A DNA stretch of 64,000 bases, taken from NCBI GenBank assembly GCA_010015655.1, contig ML976726.1, positions 124,001 through 188,000 on the forward strand, in the 5' to 3' direction. Positions 34,109 to 46,156 of this stretch are shown here, piece after piece. The notes beneath the pieces were generated by a model. That model was not told the DNA's origin. It saw nothing but the letters and a program-made list of their open reading frames with translations, and did not search any database. The translations under genes and the position numbers were made by a program. Origin of the DNA: Bimuria novae-zelandiae CBS 107.79 (lineage: Eukaryota > Ascomycota > Dothideomycetes > Pleosporales > Didymosphaeriaceae). How positions within the stretch are numbered: the first letter of the stretch is position 1; each line of letters opens with the position of its first letter.

Positions 34109-34982
34109 TGTGACCCAATTATCTGATCAGTTAGCAGAGCAAGAACGCTGCTACGACCAGGTCAGAGGAATAATCATTGACTGCACCACTCACAATCCAA
34201 AATTGAAATGAGGTGAACACGTACATTCTTATATATCCTCGCCGGACCATTGAGCGACAGAACCTGGAGACTGTACAGGAAATACAATTACCATCAGTTC
34301 ATGAACCCTGCCTATTGATCTGCCTGGAAATTCGGGCCCGATCCCGTCACAGGAACCTCTCCGTCTGCCATATCTAGAAATCATATTTTCGCAATAGGCC
34401 GAGCGCTGGTATTGGTCGATACCTATAGCAGAGCGGGGTACTTCCAAAAAGGCTCACTCGACCTTGACCCGGTGAAAATGCGACTAGGAGCGCCGCCGAA
34501 GTATAATCGAGTGTATGGAGCACGATTTGTATATTGTGGAGATAAATTAATAGATCGTCTGGCAAGTGCTACTGGATATCGAAGGTAGCGATTGATACGT
34601 GGGGTAACTATTCTGGGTTAAAAGCGAACAATTTTCCCGGATCCCGGTCTTTGCCGTCTCGGATATGCAAGGGTCCCATGGCAATGCCATCGACAAACGA
34701 TGCTGGATTCAGCAGCTAAAAATCCAACCAAATGAATTAGCTCGTGCGTATCCAGTCCGTTCCAGGGTGAATCGAAGAATACATGCGTCACCTCCCCGAC
34801 ATAGTGATAGTGGCATCGAAGACAACAGGTACCGAGATGCACCAGAGCAGCCAGACAGAAATCGCGTTCGCAGCCGGTTCGGTTGCATCCACTACTCCAG
34901 TCGTCTGGTCTTCCTGAGACCGTATTGCGCGCCTCATACCTCGTGAATCGTGCGCATCGTGAAGACCGTAAGCGTGACAGAA
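34109..34982. other. Intergenic region upstream of GH43
   Basis: About 0.87 kb between the GH43 start and the 3' end of the PROPPIN gene; it contains the GH43 promoter. I saw no clear GGCTAA-type xylanase-regulator site on a quick reading, and no gene. Confidence 0.45.
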
Positions 34983-36270
34983 CTAGTCGAGGTAGTTCTT
35001 CCAAGCGACGCTTTGTATGAACTTTTTTCCTGTCTCATGGACACCCACAACGAACTTTTCCCAACGAGCGTCTTGACCAGCTCCGATTACCAGGAGTGTG
35101 CTATCGTTCAGCCACCCGAGGAGACCTTTTGTCGGTATGCGTTCCGGAGACCACTTGCTCAGGGCCTCCGCGGTGGCCGCCTTTGACTGCGGGCTCCAAC
35201 CACCCAGTTCGTCTCCCATTTCGAAGTGGGCAGATGCACTGGAGTACGTGTCGGAGAACTGGCGCGGGAGCAGGGGGACCTTGGAGAGGATGCCATATTT
35301 GTGCCATTTAGGGTCGGTATCTGCAGCCTTCTGGACTCCGTTCGGAAGATCAAAGATGTGCACGGTGGACTTGTCCGAGGTCACAGCAAGCATCTTATCA
35401 TGTGGGGAGAAAGCCAACGAGAATATGGCAGCTTCGTCAACTCCACGACGGTATTCGGCGATCTTGGTGCCAGATTCAACCGCAAATACGCGAATAATGG
35501 TCCCTTTCTCGCTCGCAGTAGCCACCATGTCCGCTTTCTTGTTCAAGGCGATGGCGCGCAGATGAGTATTATGCGCCGGGATGAAGGTAACGCGCGGGCT
35601 ATTGTTTGCGTCGACGGGCCTGATTATCCGGACCTGGCCAGGGTTTATGGCCGGCGTAGCCACAATGTTGTCCTCAAAGGAGCACAAGCCGTAAAAGTTC
35701 TCGAGCGTGTCGTAAAAGTGTATCTTCTGCGGAGGATTTCCCATCTTGTAAACGAGAACCTGAAACGGTAGGATTACGATGAGAAATTCCTTGGAAGCGC
35801 GGACGCGGAGGACGGGTGCCTTCAACTCGAGCGAGCCAACAACTTTCTGCTGTTGGTCGTTCCATATTTGAATCTGCCAGATTTAGCCTTGATGGAGAAC
35901 GACAGAGGTGTAAAGGGAAAGAGATGCTGACCTTGTTCGATGGAAAGTGCGGTGCCTTGCCGCCTCCGGCCAGGATGATGTAGTTGGTGGTTCCAACCAT
36001 GTCAGCGCATCCGATGCCGCCGCTGAGATCTGCGCGCTATTAGAGAGCGTATCCAGAAGAAGATAGAGGTGTAGTACCGCGACTGATCCTCGGCTCACAT
36101 GACGAGGACCGGAATACTGTCTTCGTCAATAGTCGTCGTTTCAAGGCGAAATGCGGCTCACCCTTGAAGCCCAACTCGTGGGCTACCGAGAAGAAGGAAT
36201 TGTCGGCGTTGAATGCAGCAGCCAATGCGAAGGGCTGCTTGTACGGGTCGAGGACCGGACGTGTGTTCAT
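34983..36270 (-). CDS. HSV2: PROPPIN beta-propeller, Hsv2/Atg18 family
   Basis: Four exons: 36270-36162, 36116-36078, 36029-35932 and 35873-34983 (introns 45, 48 and 58 nt), 379 codons (378 aa). Exon 2 is only 39 nt and supplies VFRSSSCEPRISR, which restores the first propeller blade. WD-like blades follow, then the PROPPIN signature: KIAEYRRGVDEAAIFSLAFS contains the phosphoinositide-binding R-R (YRRG instead of the usual FRRG/LRRG) and CVTSDKSTVHIFDLP-like reading (AVTSDKSTVHIFDLP here). These proteins bind PI3P and PI(3,5)P2 on endosomes, vacuole and phagophore membranes and take part in autophagy, especially micronucleophagy for Hsv2. Length and ending favour Hsv2 (WIPI3/4 group) over Atg18. 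Start: ATG at 36,270 (MNTRPVLDPYKQ); the GTG nine bases earlier is not used. Confidence 0.88.
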
Positions 36271-37194
36271 GTTGAGCACGGTGTATTGTGCGTGTCCCTG
36301 GTGTGCTATCCGTGGCAGCGTTCAGCGGTCGTCCAAGGTGTTCGGCGTTACCTGTAGGCGACGAGCGAGGGATGAGGATAAGGCTGAAGTGGCCTTCTAG
36401 GCGGCGTGAAGAAGCGGAGGGTAGCAGGCGTCATTTCCAGCCATACCGCCACCAGTCGAGCAAACGTGGAAAGTCGGGATGGTGTAGGAGTATGCATGGA
36501 AGCCGGCGTTGGGTGAGGCGTGCTATGTCATGCGCCCAAGCTCCACCGCGGATCTAGCCTGATCGGGATGAGCAGCTCTTGCACGTGAGGTTCGTTTTGT
36601 CTAGGTTCACGGTGAGCATGTTCAACTGTCAGCCAGTCCTAATACCCGACCCATGGTAGGTATTGATTAGTAAAGTGACTCGTCTATTGCACAATGCATG
36701 ATTCTTCTTGTGTGTGACTTGATTGAAATGATAGTTCTACCACGGTGGCCTCTTCAATACTTTGCGAGGGATGGTATGGGGAAATCGCCTGCTCCGGATC
36801 GCATAGGTCACGCACCTCGAGCTTTCCGCAAGCCAGCATATCGAAATGTCAGGAGACAGCTAGCACTGCAATGCTATAGACATCAATCCTGAGTACAAAA
36901 TCAAGCACACTCAAGAAAAGTCAGGGTCGCTGCACACCAGGGTTGGTAGACGCGACTCAGACAGGGCTAGTGATGGGGAGCGGCGACCGGGGTGCTGCCC
37001 GCTAGCGAGCCCCTTTGCATTGCGGCAGGAGAAGCTGCCAACGTCCCAAATTTCTTGTCAACACCTCCGCACAACACCCCATCGCGCCGACGTCGACCAG
37101 CTTTCCGTCTGCCTGTCAAGTAATTACAACGTCGCGTGGGCTCTCCGTTCTGCACACTTCACCCGCACACCGCCGCCGACCCTCCACACTCAAC
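36271..37194. other. Divergent intergenic region (PROPPIN / septin)
   Basis: 924 bp between two divergent start codons, holding both promoters. Open frames on both strands are short and lack recognisable content. Confidence 0.45.
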
Positions 37195-38672
37195 ATGTCT
37201 TCGGTACAGCAGCCCCAGGACCCTGAGAGCTTGCGGCGTGCAGCGTGCCTCCGCTGCGACGCATGCCTCTAGCCATTGGATGCCCGCGCTAATGCCATTG
37301 CAGATACTCAAGACGCGCAGGAAGAAGAATGTCAAGAAGGGTATCCAGTTCTGCCTGATGGTCTGCGGCGCCTCAGGGACAGGTGCGTGCCCGTGTTTAC
37401 CTGCGTCCAATGGATGGTCACGATACTGATGCAGCTGCTTCCAGGCCGGACGACGTTCGTAAACACGCTATGCGGAAAGCAGGTGCTCGAGCACAAAGAC
37501 TCCGAAGACCCGAACACAGCTCACCTCGAGGAGGGCGTCAAGATCTCACCCGTCACCGTCGGTCTGTTCATGCATATCTGCCATCCACCAACTTCACGCT
37601 GACTGCCAGCAGAGCTCGATGAGGAAGGCACTCGCATCTCGCTTACCATCGTCGATACTCCCGGCTTCGGCGACCAGATCGACAATGAGGCCAGGTAGGC
37701 AGCTGCCGATGGACATGCGCCGACTTCGCTTACACCACGTGCAGTTTCTCCGAAATCGTCGGATACCTTGAGCGACAATACGATGACATTCTTGCCGAGG
37801 AGAGCCGTATCAAGCGTAACCCTCGCTTCCGGGACAATCGCGTGCACGTCATGCTGTACTTTATCACCCCGACAGGCCATGGGTACGTTCGCGATTGTCT
37901 CCAGCGCGCCCACGCTAACGTGCTTCAGTCTTCGTGAACTCGATATCGAGCTTATGAAGCGCCTGTCTCCCCGCGTTAACGTCATCCCCGTCATTGGGAA
38001 GGCCGACTCGCTCACCCCTGCCGAACTGGCGGAGTCCAAGAAGCTTGTGATGGAGGACATTGAGCACTACCGCATCCCCGTATACAACTTCCCGTACGAC
38101 ATCGAGGAGGATGATGAAGACACAGTGGAAGAAAACGCGGAGCTCCGTGGCCTCATGCCCTTCGCGATCGTTGGCTCAGAGGATGTCATTGAGGTCAACG
38201 GCCGCAGGGTGCGTGCGCGACAGTACCCGTGGGGTATTGTGGAAGTAGACAACCCGCGCCACTCCGACTTCTTGGCCGTCCGCAGCGCCTTGCTGCACAG
38301 CCATTTGGCCGATCTCAAGGAGATTACGCACGACTTCCTATACGAGAACTACCGCACCGAGAAGCTTAGCAAGAGCGTTGAGGGTGGTGCTGGAGCGTAA
38401 GTTTATTATCGCTACGGGTGAGTTCCCGCTAACCTGGGCACAGTGACTCGTCGATGAACCCTGAAGACCTCGCCAGTCAGTCCGTACGTCTAAAGGAGGA
38501 ACAGCTGCGCCGCGAAGAGGAGAAGCTCCGTGAGATTGAGGTCAAGGTGCAGCGCGAGATTAACGAGAAGCGACAGGAGCTGTTGGCCCGCGAGAGCCAG
38601 CTCAAGGAGATCGAAGCTCGCATGCACCGGGAGCAGAGCGGTCAGCTACAAGACGAGGCCGACGAGGCCTAA
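37195..38672 (+). CDS. CDC11: Septin, Cdc11/AspA type
   Basis: Clear exons 37304-37382, 37445-37561, 37613-37694, 37745-37882, 37929-38396 and 38444-38672 (introns 62, 51, 50, 46 and 47 nt) give 371 codons in frame. The G1 loop is GASGTGRTTF, lacking the usual GKS, as in Cdc11-type septins. VDTPGFGDQ is G3 and GKADSL is G4. The septin unique element follows, then a C-terminal coiled coil (KEEQLRREEEKLREIEVKVQ). Septins assemble into hetero-oligomeric filaments at the cortex and septum. The 5' end is uncertain. ATG 37,195 needs a small first exon (MSS, donor GTACAG, acceptor at 37,303). ATG 37,280 or 37,292 instead opens without a splice, giving MPLQILKTRRKKN. About 373 aa either way. Confidence 0.93.
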
Positions 38673-41600
38673 GCCAGGCGGTTGAGCAGCGAAGAGACGC
38701 CATACGAATCTATCATCTTGGCGTACGATGTGGTATCGTTTGCGGTTATATATCAGGAACAAAATCTGTGCTGCAACGGGCGTTGGTGATGGTCGGGTTG
38801 CACTGCAGATGTCGAAGAGCACGGGGTTGGAAGCCATTGGGGTACTTTATTCTTCTCGCCCCAGTGGTTACACGTTTCCTACCAGGTAATCGTCTTGGCC
38901 TGACACTCTTCTCTTATGTTTTCCTACTCTTCGACATTTATTCCCCCTTTCGCATTCCATGTAGGAATTAGTAATTCACTTTGATCAGCTAATAATACCC
39001 CGGTGGTCAAACCCATTCTTTTCCAACCCTGCCAGCCGGTTCTTGCCGACTTACGTGCGTCGTTAGAGCAGAGCGCGCTTCTCGCGGAGGACGATTCTCC
39101 TATCTTGCCACCTCGCAAATTACTTCCGCATCACACTCCGAGGTACAGCACAAGCTTGTCTGCCAGAGCTTGGCGGCACTATGAGGGGAACCTGGCGATG
39201 ACACCACTGCGTGCTCACAGATCAAGCATCCTCAAGCCTGATCATCCCTCGGTTGCGAGAGCAAGTGCCGAGTGCGAGCTTGGTCGATACCGTGAGCTCG
39301 CGTAAAGCACTGGATCACCATGACTGCGTAGTCACATACATGCCTCTATGCGCCTTGTGTGCAACCCACCAGGCCACCTGCGTCAAGCCTGATCTAGCCT
39401 CCTGAGTTAGATTGACGTGCTCAAACGCGCCCCAGGATATCCAATCGCGATAGCGAGGAAGATAGAATTCTGCCCTCACCGCGGTCGAAGGCCTTCGCTG
39501 GTATCGGTCACCTTATTGACATTCATAGCAATAGATCGACTCCTTCTCTCACAGCATATCAACCGGACAACTTCCATCAACGAGCAGGCAACATGATAGG
39601 TGCCTACAGAGCGAGTTGAGTGGCTAGCATTACGGACTGTGTCGTTGTGTTGAAGGCTCCTTCCTTGTGTATGGCTACCCCGATGCCTCCACACGCACAC
39701 ACAAGTCGTAAGCGTCTGAGCCGTCTTCGTGAATACGAACAATTTGCGGTATACCGCCCAGCTAATCTCACATTGAACTATTGAGGTAGAAGGACAACAG
39801 CTGGAGGTCCTGTTGAGGTGCTCCTTCCTCCACCGCTGCTGCTATCGTGTCGCCTCGTCCCTTCCTCAACCTTTGTCATCGCAATCCTACCTTGCTACTT
39901 ACCTCCACGTCATCGCCCCTCTCCATGGCTGCCGGCAGAATGCCATGGAATGTTCCTTCGCACACCACGACAAGAATTACTGTTGAGACATGATAGAACC
40001 GATGAGCAAAACTACTGCCTAATCAAGCGATCAGTCCCGCGTCTGCACGAAAGATGTCCGGTGGCAACTGAACTTCAATCGCAGGATAGCCTGTACCCTG
40101 GAGCAGCCCATGCACGCCAAGGTGCTCACTACCTCTGCATACATGCGGAAGAGGGTGAAATTTCAGTCCCGCATCCGGAGAACGGCTCATCCATGCTCTG
40201 GGGCCGCCTGGCTTCCCGCATCATTGTATGGCTGCATGTACGCCCGCCGTGCTCGCATCATCGCCAAACTCTTGCCCTTCACTCTGATCGGTGAGTGCCC
40301 CTGTCCCTTTGCTGTCGTCACATGCATCAACATGGTCCAGCCTTATCAGTCCACGCCAGTGTGAGAATTTTGGGTGCAGTGCCGTAGATTGAGAGGACCT
40401 CTGCGCAAGACCATGTGTTCCTGGCGGTCTGGGTAGAGAGGCGCCACTAAGAAGTTGCTGCAGGCACACATTGAGGACAAGCAGCACGTCGCTCCTCGAC
40501 CAAGCACCTTCTGCCATCTGTTCAACTCTTGGAAGACAATCGAGGTTCAACTCAGGCCTACAATCTACGTCCAGCACGCACCACGAATATGCAACGAGAG
40601 CGCGCTTCCCACAAGATATACACTATACTGATTCTGTTACCTGCGCTGCACGCATGCGAGGCCTGCCACCCACTTTGCGCGCTCTGAAGAACCGTATCCT
40701 TTCCACCGTTTCACCCATTTATCCAACTAGGCACAGTTTGCAGAATCTGCGAGCTCTTCAGTCACGCATTGGCCCCCTTCGCCGCAAATAGCTTCCGTAA
40801 CGCGACGGAAGAAGGCGCAACGGCTGCAGTGTTTGAATCTAGTCGCTGCCCAACGACAGTACGAACAAACTGTAGCCGCCAATCGACGACGAGCGAGCAT
40901 CCTGCCCCAAACTCGTTCGCCTTTACGGAGTGTGTCGTTTACCCACACGAATCGTGATCTCTTGCATTACACCTTTCGGACCGTGTTGGGAGCCTTCCTG
41001 CAGGTCGGCATGCCGAACTTTGTCTGCGCCCCGAGAATTCTACGACGTTTTTTCCACCTCGATCCTGAATGAAACCAGATGTGATAGTTTTGCATGTTTA
41101 GTCCGCGGTCATGGACGCTCTATCGAACCGTGTTGGCACTGTCTCGGCAGTTGCCTCCGCTCCTACCGAAGGCGATGCTGCAGACGCCTGCAGCCGCTCA
41201 AGAGGTCAAATGCATGGTTATACAATTGGAGTGTGAACAATTCTCCGATTGGTCCCACCGGCCTCGCATGGTTGACCGCAGCTTCCGCAAACCAGTCAGC
41301 TTTGCTACCCCTTGCAACATCACCACCACAAATGTTGGCTGCAAAACCACTGTCTTCAAACCTGCTCTTCACTACACTTGGACGAATCGAACGCACCTTG
41401 CACAAGGCGAAGATGGTTCCCGCGATATGAAACTTGGTTTTGTGGGATGTCCCCGAGGAATTGTGGGATGCCGGAAAACACGGACTTGAGCTGACTGCAG
41501 CGGTAGTGAGACGGGAGCACAGTTTGCGGCGTGCGTACAGATTCAAAGGATCGGATGACAGCTTCTGAGGCGAAGCATGATAGGTCTGTCGCGGGCAGTC

Positions 41601-43264
41601 AGAATCACATTTCTGACGGGCACCTGCATGTCGTGGGATGGACGTGCGAACGGAGGTTCGTCGATCGACGCCAGTACAACGTTTATCTCGGAAAGGCACA
41701 GCCTCCACCCCGCGTGCTCCGTTTTGATTACGCGTCGATCCGAGGCAGGAAAGCATGTCGCGGTTTGCGCGCGTAAATGAAGAAATTGAAGAGGGGTCGA
41801 CTAAGTTAAGGCAATGGGCTAACGGCGTGGTATCGATACCAGGTAGCGAGAGTGGCACTGTGCGCTCCCCTCACACCGTTCTAGATCTTGCAGCCGGATG
41901 TCGCCGTGCTCAAAGCAAGTCAAATCTTCAACTCGACAACCGGCGCATTAAGAAGAATGATATTGCCTCCGAAGGGCGTACCTGCTCCTGACATTGGCTT
42001 GGACTGGTGCGCGGCAAACCAAGATTACGTTAGCGGCGCTCGGACGGGGAACAGAGCCCCCAGCAGCAGTGGCCAGATGGCGAACCTAAGCGCCGATCCA
42101 TCAGAGCTGGTCCACCCACCGTCGCGGCTCTGGGATACCAGGTGATAGCGTACCGTCTGTGACACCGTGGCTGTACACGACCGCCGTCACACGGTGCGAC
42201 ACTGCGGAGGTCATATATTCCTCAGAGTTTTCACGCATAGAAAGTGTATCGCATCAGCTGATGAAGACAGTTCTTAAAGATACTAGAGCCCAGCTTCCGA
42301 GGACTCGCGAGAGCTGCTGGAGGTTATTCTCTGACGCCACGCAAACCGGTCGGCTGAGGTCGCTTGCGGCGCCAGAGGGAGGCTTACTTTTGGAACCTTT
42401 TGTGCAAGGATATTCATTGACAGTCCGTCATCCTTTCCTCTTCAAGTGAACAATACCCCGGTCAAAGCCGCATCCTGCGTGTTCCTCATGCAGGCAGCAG
42501 TCGGGGAGACAGACTCGCCTTCCGCCGTGTAGTGGCTCAACAGACTTCACAAATGTGCATGGAGAAGCGCGACCGTCTCCAACCCAAAACGGAAGCGCCT
42601 AACTGATGTTGACCGTACTCGCCAATCGGGTTGCAGATCGGCTAGGCAGGTGAATGTTCAAATCCTGGCTATTCCAGCCACTCACCGGTAGGAGCACGCG
42701 ACGCCTGTTGAGTGTAAGTTCGGCCTCAAAAAACGGGACCATGGATCCCGAAAAATGATCTCCCAAAATCCACTTTGACGGTGCACAAAGTTGCCCGCCT
42801 CTACGTGTTTTACACGCGACTCTCGCGGTGGACTAACAAATTACGTCTGCCCTAGACCGTCACTGGCAACACACCGTGGTCTTATGGCATTTCGGAAGCA
42901 CGCCAAGATCTCGATGTCCCAAAGTTGCTGCACTTTGCCGTCCCCGCTCACTGGTGGAGACACTGGTTCGTTTTCTGCATTCAATATCGTTCATATGTTC
43001 GGCTGGGCCCACTATGCACCTGTTTGTTGTCATCGTGGCCTTCCGGTGTCATAGTGGTGCAGCTACGAACCAAGATTGTACAGCTATAGCTGCACCCAGT
43101 GTCATCCACTGCTGCACCATAAAGCCGCAGCCCTGCCCCCACCTACCATTTGGTCAATCGTTCCTGGACTACTTGCTTCCCCCCGTTTTAGCTTCTTGGT
43201 AGCCCACTCTCCCCGGTCCCTTCTTTCATACCTTCCATACGTCGATCAAGGGGGACGGAACAGC
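38673..43264. other. 4.6-kb stretch without a supportable gene
   Basis: Composition is like the neighbouring genes, not TA-rich, and there is no RIP look. Many short open frames occur on both strands, none with a domain I know. The best coding-like piece is about 40,029-40,291 on the plus strand (a basic stretch around AYMRKRVKFQSRIRRTAHP) ending at a good donor (GTGAGT), but I could not extend it into a gene. The 231-codon minus frame 41,163-41,858 starts at GTG and has no recognisable content. It may hold noncoding RNA, rapidly evolving or decayed genes. Confidence 0.5.
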
Positions 43265-44877
43265 ATGACGAAACCTCAAGAATCAATTCCACCGGTATGT
43301 AAATCAAGCGACTCGCGTTGTTCCGATTCACTGACCCTGAAGCACAGGCAGCGGATGTCCTCGGGGTACGAACCTCCTTTATCTACAACAAGCGCATTGA
43401 CACTGACAGTTGTGTTCGTGATTCTAGACCATCGGAACTGGTAGGTTCGGTCTGCGCATGATACGGCACAACTAAAGCTGATATTGCGCAGTGTAAGCCG
43501 AACCTGATGCATGTAAAGTATGACGCTGACAGACACTTTTCTGATTCAGTTGCTGGTGCATTCAAGTAAGTACCATCATCTCGATAGAGTTCAAAGAGTA
43601 ATACTTACTTGTTGTAGATACTTCCACAGTAAGCTCGCATGCTTGACGTTTGAACGAACGCTCACCGACCGAAGAATATGGCACAACTGGCGCCGAAAGA
43701 ATACCGATGGCCTACCGGGAACCATGCTCATGCTCTGGGCTTCATGTAGTACAATCCGAATCGATGGTCTGCAACACAAGCTGAGAGACACCAGGTGCCG
43801 TGCCGTTCGGAGTCTATGCTATCGTTCAGGTAACTAGGCACTGGTCCGTACGTCGTCTGGGTGGCTAACAAGACGCAGAAATTCAGTTTGGCTCTCCAAA
43901 TACAACCACAATGCTTCGGTGGCTTGACACTTATTGCATGGGGCCAGACACTCTACTACGGCAAGTGCGTAGCAAACCACTCGCAAGGACCCAGACGAAT
44001 CCTCTCTGACACGGTATAGTAATTGGAGAGCATGGACAGCAACAGCAGCGACCCTGGGCATGGTGGTAGCTTTTGCCGCAACAGAGGCTATCCTCATTGT
44101 CACACTTCGTGTACGTTCCCTCTAACGACACTCCAACGGCCATCTCACTGACCGAAACAGATACCCTACTACAAAGGAGTTGAGTGGCCCATGACGATGA
44201 TGGCTATCCTGGCATCTGCCATGCAATGCCTCGGGCTGGTGATGCCCTTCTTCGAGCTGGCCAAACGGCAAGGCCGTGTAATCGGCATCGGTACGCTGTC
44301 CAAGAGTGCGGATCGAGGCTTCAGCTCACATCAACAGACTTTTGGTTCCTCCTTATCGACTACTCGGGCGCTTTCTTCTCGTTGATGGCCTTAGGTAGGG
44401 TCCACTCGCCTGGCTTCAGTATTTCGACACGCCCAGCTCACTCCGTGTAGTTGCGCAACATACTTTCGACGTACTTGGCGGGTCCATGTACATTGTAGCG
44501 TGAGTGGTCATCGACTGTTCTGGACCACAGAACTAACATGATTCAGCATGGCGCTTGAGACTGGCATTTTCCTCTCTCAAGCCATATGGCTCTGGCGGGT
44601 GCGCCACATCCGACGCAAAGCAAAGTTGTTGGGCATGAAATATGACGAATACGTTGATGCGCACCCTTCCAAGAAGCTGGTACGGACCGAATCATCAGAG
44701 ACTATCGCCGACGTCGAGGCAGGCCATGCCGAGAGCCCACAGCTCCGAGAAAAGTCCGCTTCAGCACCATCAAAGGATGCTCTTGCAGAATCGACAGATA
44801 CAGATGCGGAACGGGCCACCACGCAGACTCTCGCAGTGCCAGAGAAGGCGGTACTGTCGAACCATGCCGGTTGTTAG
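43265..44877 (+). CDS. PQ-loop repeat membrane protein (cystinosin/Ypq superfamily)
   Basis: Fourteen exons fit: 43265-43294, 43348-43365, 43428-43440, a 1-nt exon at 43492, 43550-43565, 43618-43628, 43675-43745, 43795-43829, 43879-43964, 44020-44110, 44161-44290, 44338-44394, 44451-44499 and 44547-44877. They total exactly 313 codons (312 aa). All introns are 45-62 nt with GT..AG ends. The product has the PQ-loop signature WCIQILPQIWHNWRRKNTDG, then hydrophobic helices (about seven), GVEWPMTMMAILASAMQ, FWFLLIDYSGAFFSLMAL and a charged, probably disordered tail of ~90 residues. The family contains lysosomal/vacuolar and Golgi transporters; the substrate is unknown here. An alternative without the 1-nt exon uses a GTTCGG donor at 43,445 and adds one residue (TGSCWC instead of TVCWC). 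The intron density is striking. Confidence 0.82.
43492..43492 (+). other. Candidate single-nucleotide exon
   Basis: A lone T between two canonical introns (43,441-43,491, ending GCGCAG, and 43,493-43,549, starting GTAAGC). Including it restores the frame and the family reading GTVCWCIQ. See the PQ-loop gene for the alternative. Confidence 0.5.
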
Positions 44878-46156
44878 AACTTCAGCTCGCTGCCTTCGCT
44901 CCAGCATCTAGCTGCAGCTGCAGTGCCATGTCGCGTACCGTATCATGCCTGCCCAACATGCCGCTTTCGATGGGCTGTATGTCGCTGTTTGTGCATCCTG
45001 CAAGCCATGGACCTCTTTCCCGTCGACTGGATCCTTTCGTTTTATTTCTTTCACTCATTCGCCGGACCAAAAAAAAGTTCTCTTCACTCTGGTGTATCAA
45101 CAAACATTCTACCTTTCAAAAAGCATTTCCGATCGAGCCTGGAGCAATCCGACAAGTACAACTTTCCACATTTTCCGAGGGTCTCTTTTTTCAATGCTCC
45201 GTCGTTTTCTTACCTCCTACGAGCATCTGTGGCGTTGTATTGGATTTCTGTGGTGGGCCTCGGCTTGCATCAGCGACTTTGAGCTACATATGCAACTCGA
45301 CGGCTCTTGTACGAACCGGCGCTCTGGTGTTTCTGGGGTCCTTGATGGTCTCCAAGGCGTTTTACTGTGGGGTCTGCGTTATTTCCATGGGTGGGGGTCA
45401 CAGGCAGGCAAAACGGCGGCTTTTTCAGCGTCCCCAGTTACGTAGCTAATCCTCCTGCAATTGATATACAAATACATCTACCTTTTCAGGGTGCCGATGC
45501 AGGGCAACGGCTCGTATCTCTCCCTGTTGTGCCTGCTGGTGCTTCGATTCGTGGGTGTGGAAGCCGAGGGGGTTTCTAGGCTCTAGCTGGGGGAGCAGCA
45601 GCCGGGGGCGCGACGGTACGGGGGGGATGGGTGCTAGCCGGCGCACACGAGTAAGCGATGGCGGGGGCTCCGGCGCGAGCCTTTGGCTGCAGAAGACCGC
45701 AGAAGACCGCCGTCGCCGTCCTCACGCTCTCTCTATCACAATCTGCAGCCATACAGGATCCCAACCGCTTGATCGCTTGTTGGGTACTTTCTGCACAGAC
45801 TTCCTTCGTGAGTTGCTGACCTGGCTGCTGGCAACGGAAGCTGGACCGTGGGAGTTCGTTGGCTTGACGCAGTGACGGAGAGCACAGCACAGCACAGCAC
45901 AGCACAGCACAGCTTTGTGAAGCGAGCTCACCGTCTTTCCGAGCGCCTTCCGCGGTAGTAGAATATCGTGGCTTCGCTTTCGTATTGTACGGAGGAAAAA
46001 GTAGCCGTACCCGCGCAGGGTACCTTTTCATGCCCCGCAGAGATACCAATCCCGTCCCCGTTTCCGTCCGTCCTACTGCATCTCGCCCCCGCGGGACGTA
46101 CCGCCCACCTCTATCATCCTTAGACCCAAGCGAGATCAGCGTGAGCATCAGCAAGC
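44878..46156. other. Intergenic region with pentanucleotide microsatellite
   Basis: About 1.3 kb between the PQ-loop and phosphatase genes on the same strand. It carries a (AGCAC)n microsatellite at 45,881-45,912. Open frames across it on both strands look like chance. It should hold the phosphatase promoter. Confidence 0.5.
45881..45912. repeat. (AGCAC)n microsatellite, about 6 units
   Basis: Perfect pentanucleotide repeat AGCAC in an intergenic region about 250 bp upstream of the phosphatase start codon. Confidence 0.95.

Noticed and set aside
41163..41858. 231-codon minus-strand frame
   Set aside because: It starts at GTG, has no recognisable domain, and competes with overlapping frames on the plus strand.
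42640..42680. GTTCAAATCC, resembling a tRNA B box
   Set aside because: The flanking five bases do not pair into a T stem and no acceptor stem or A box is in place.
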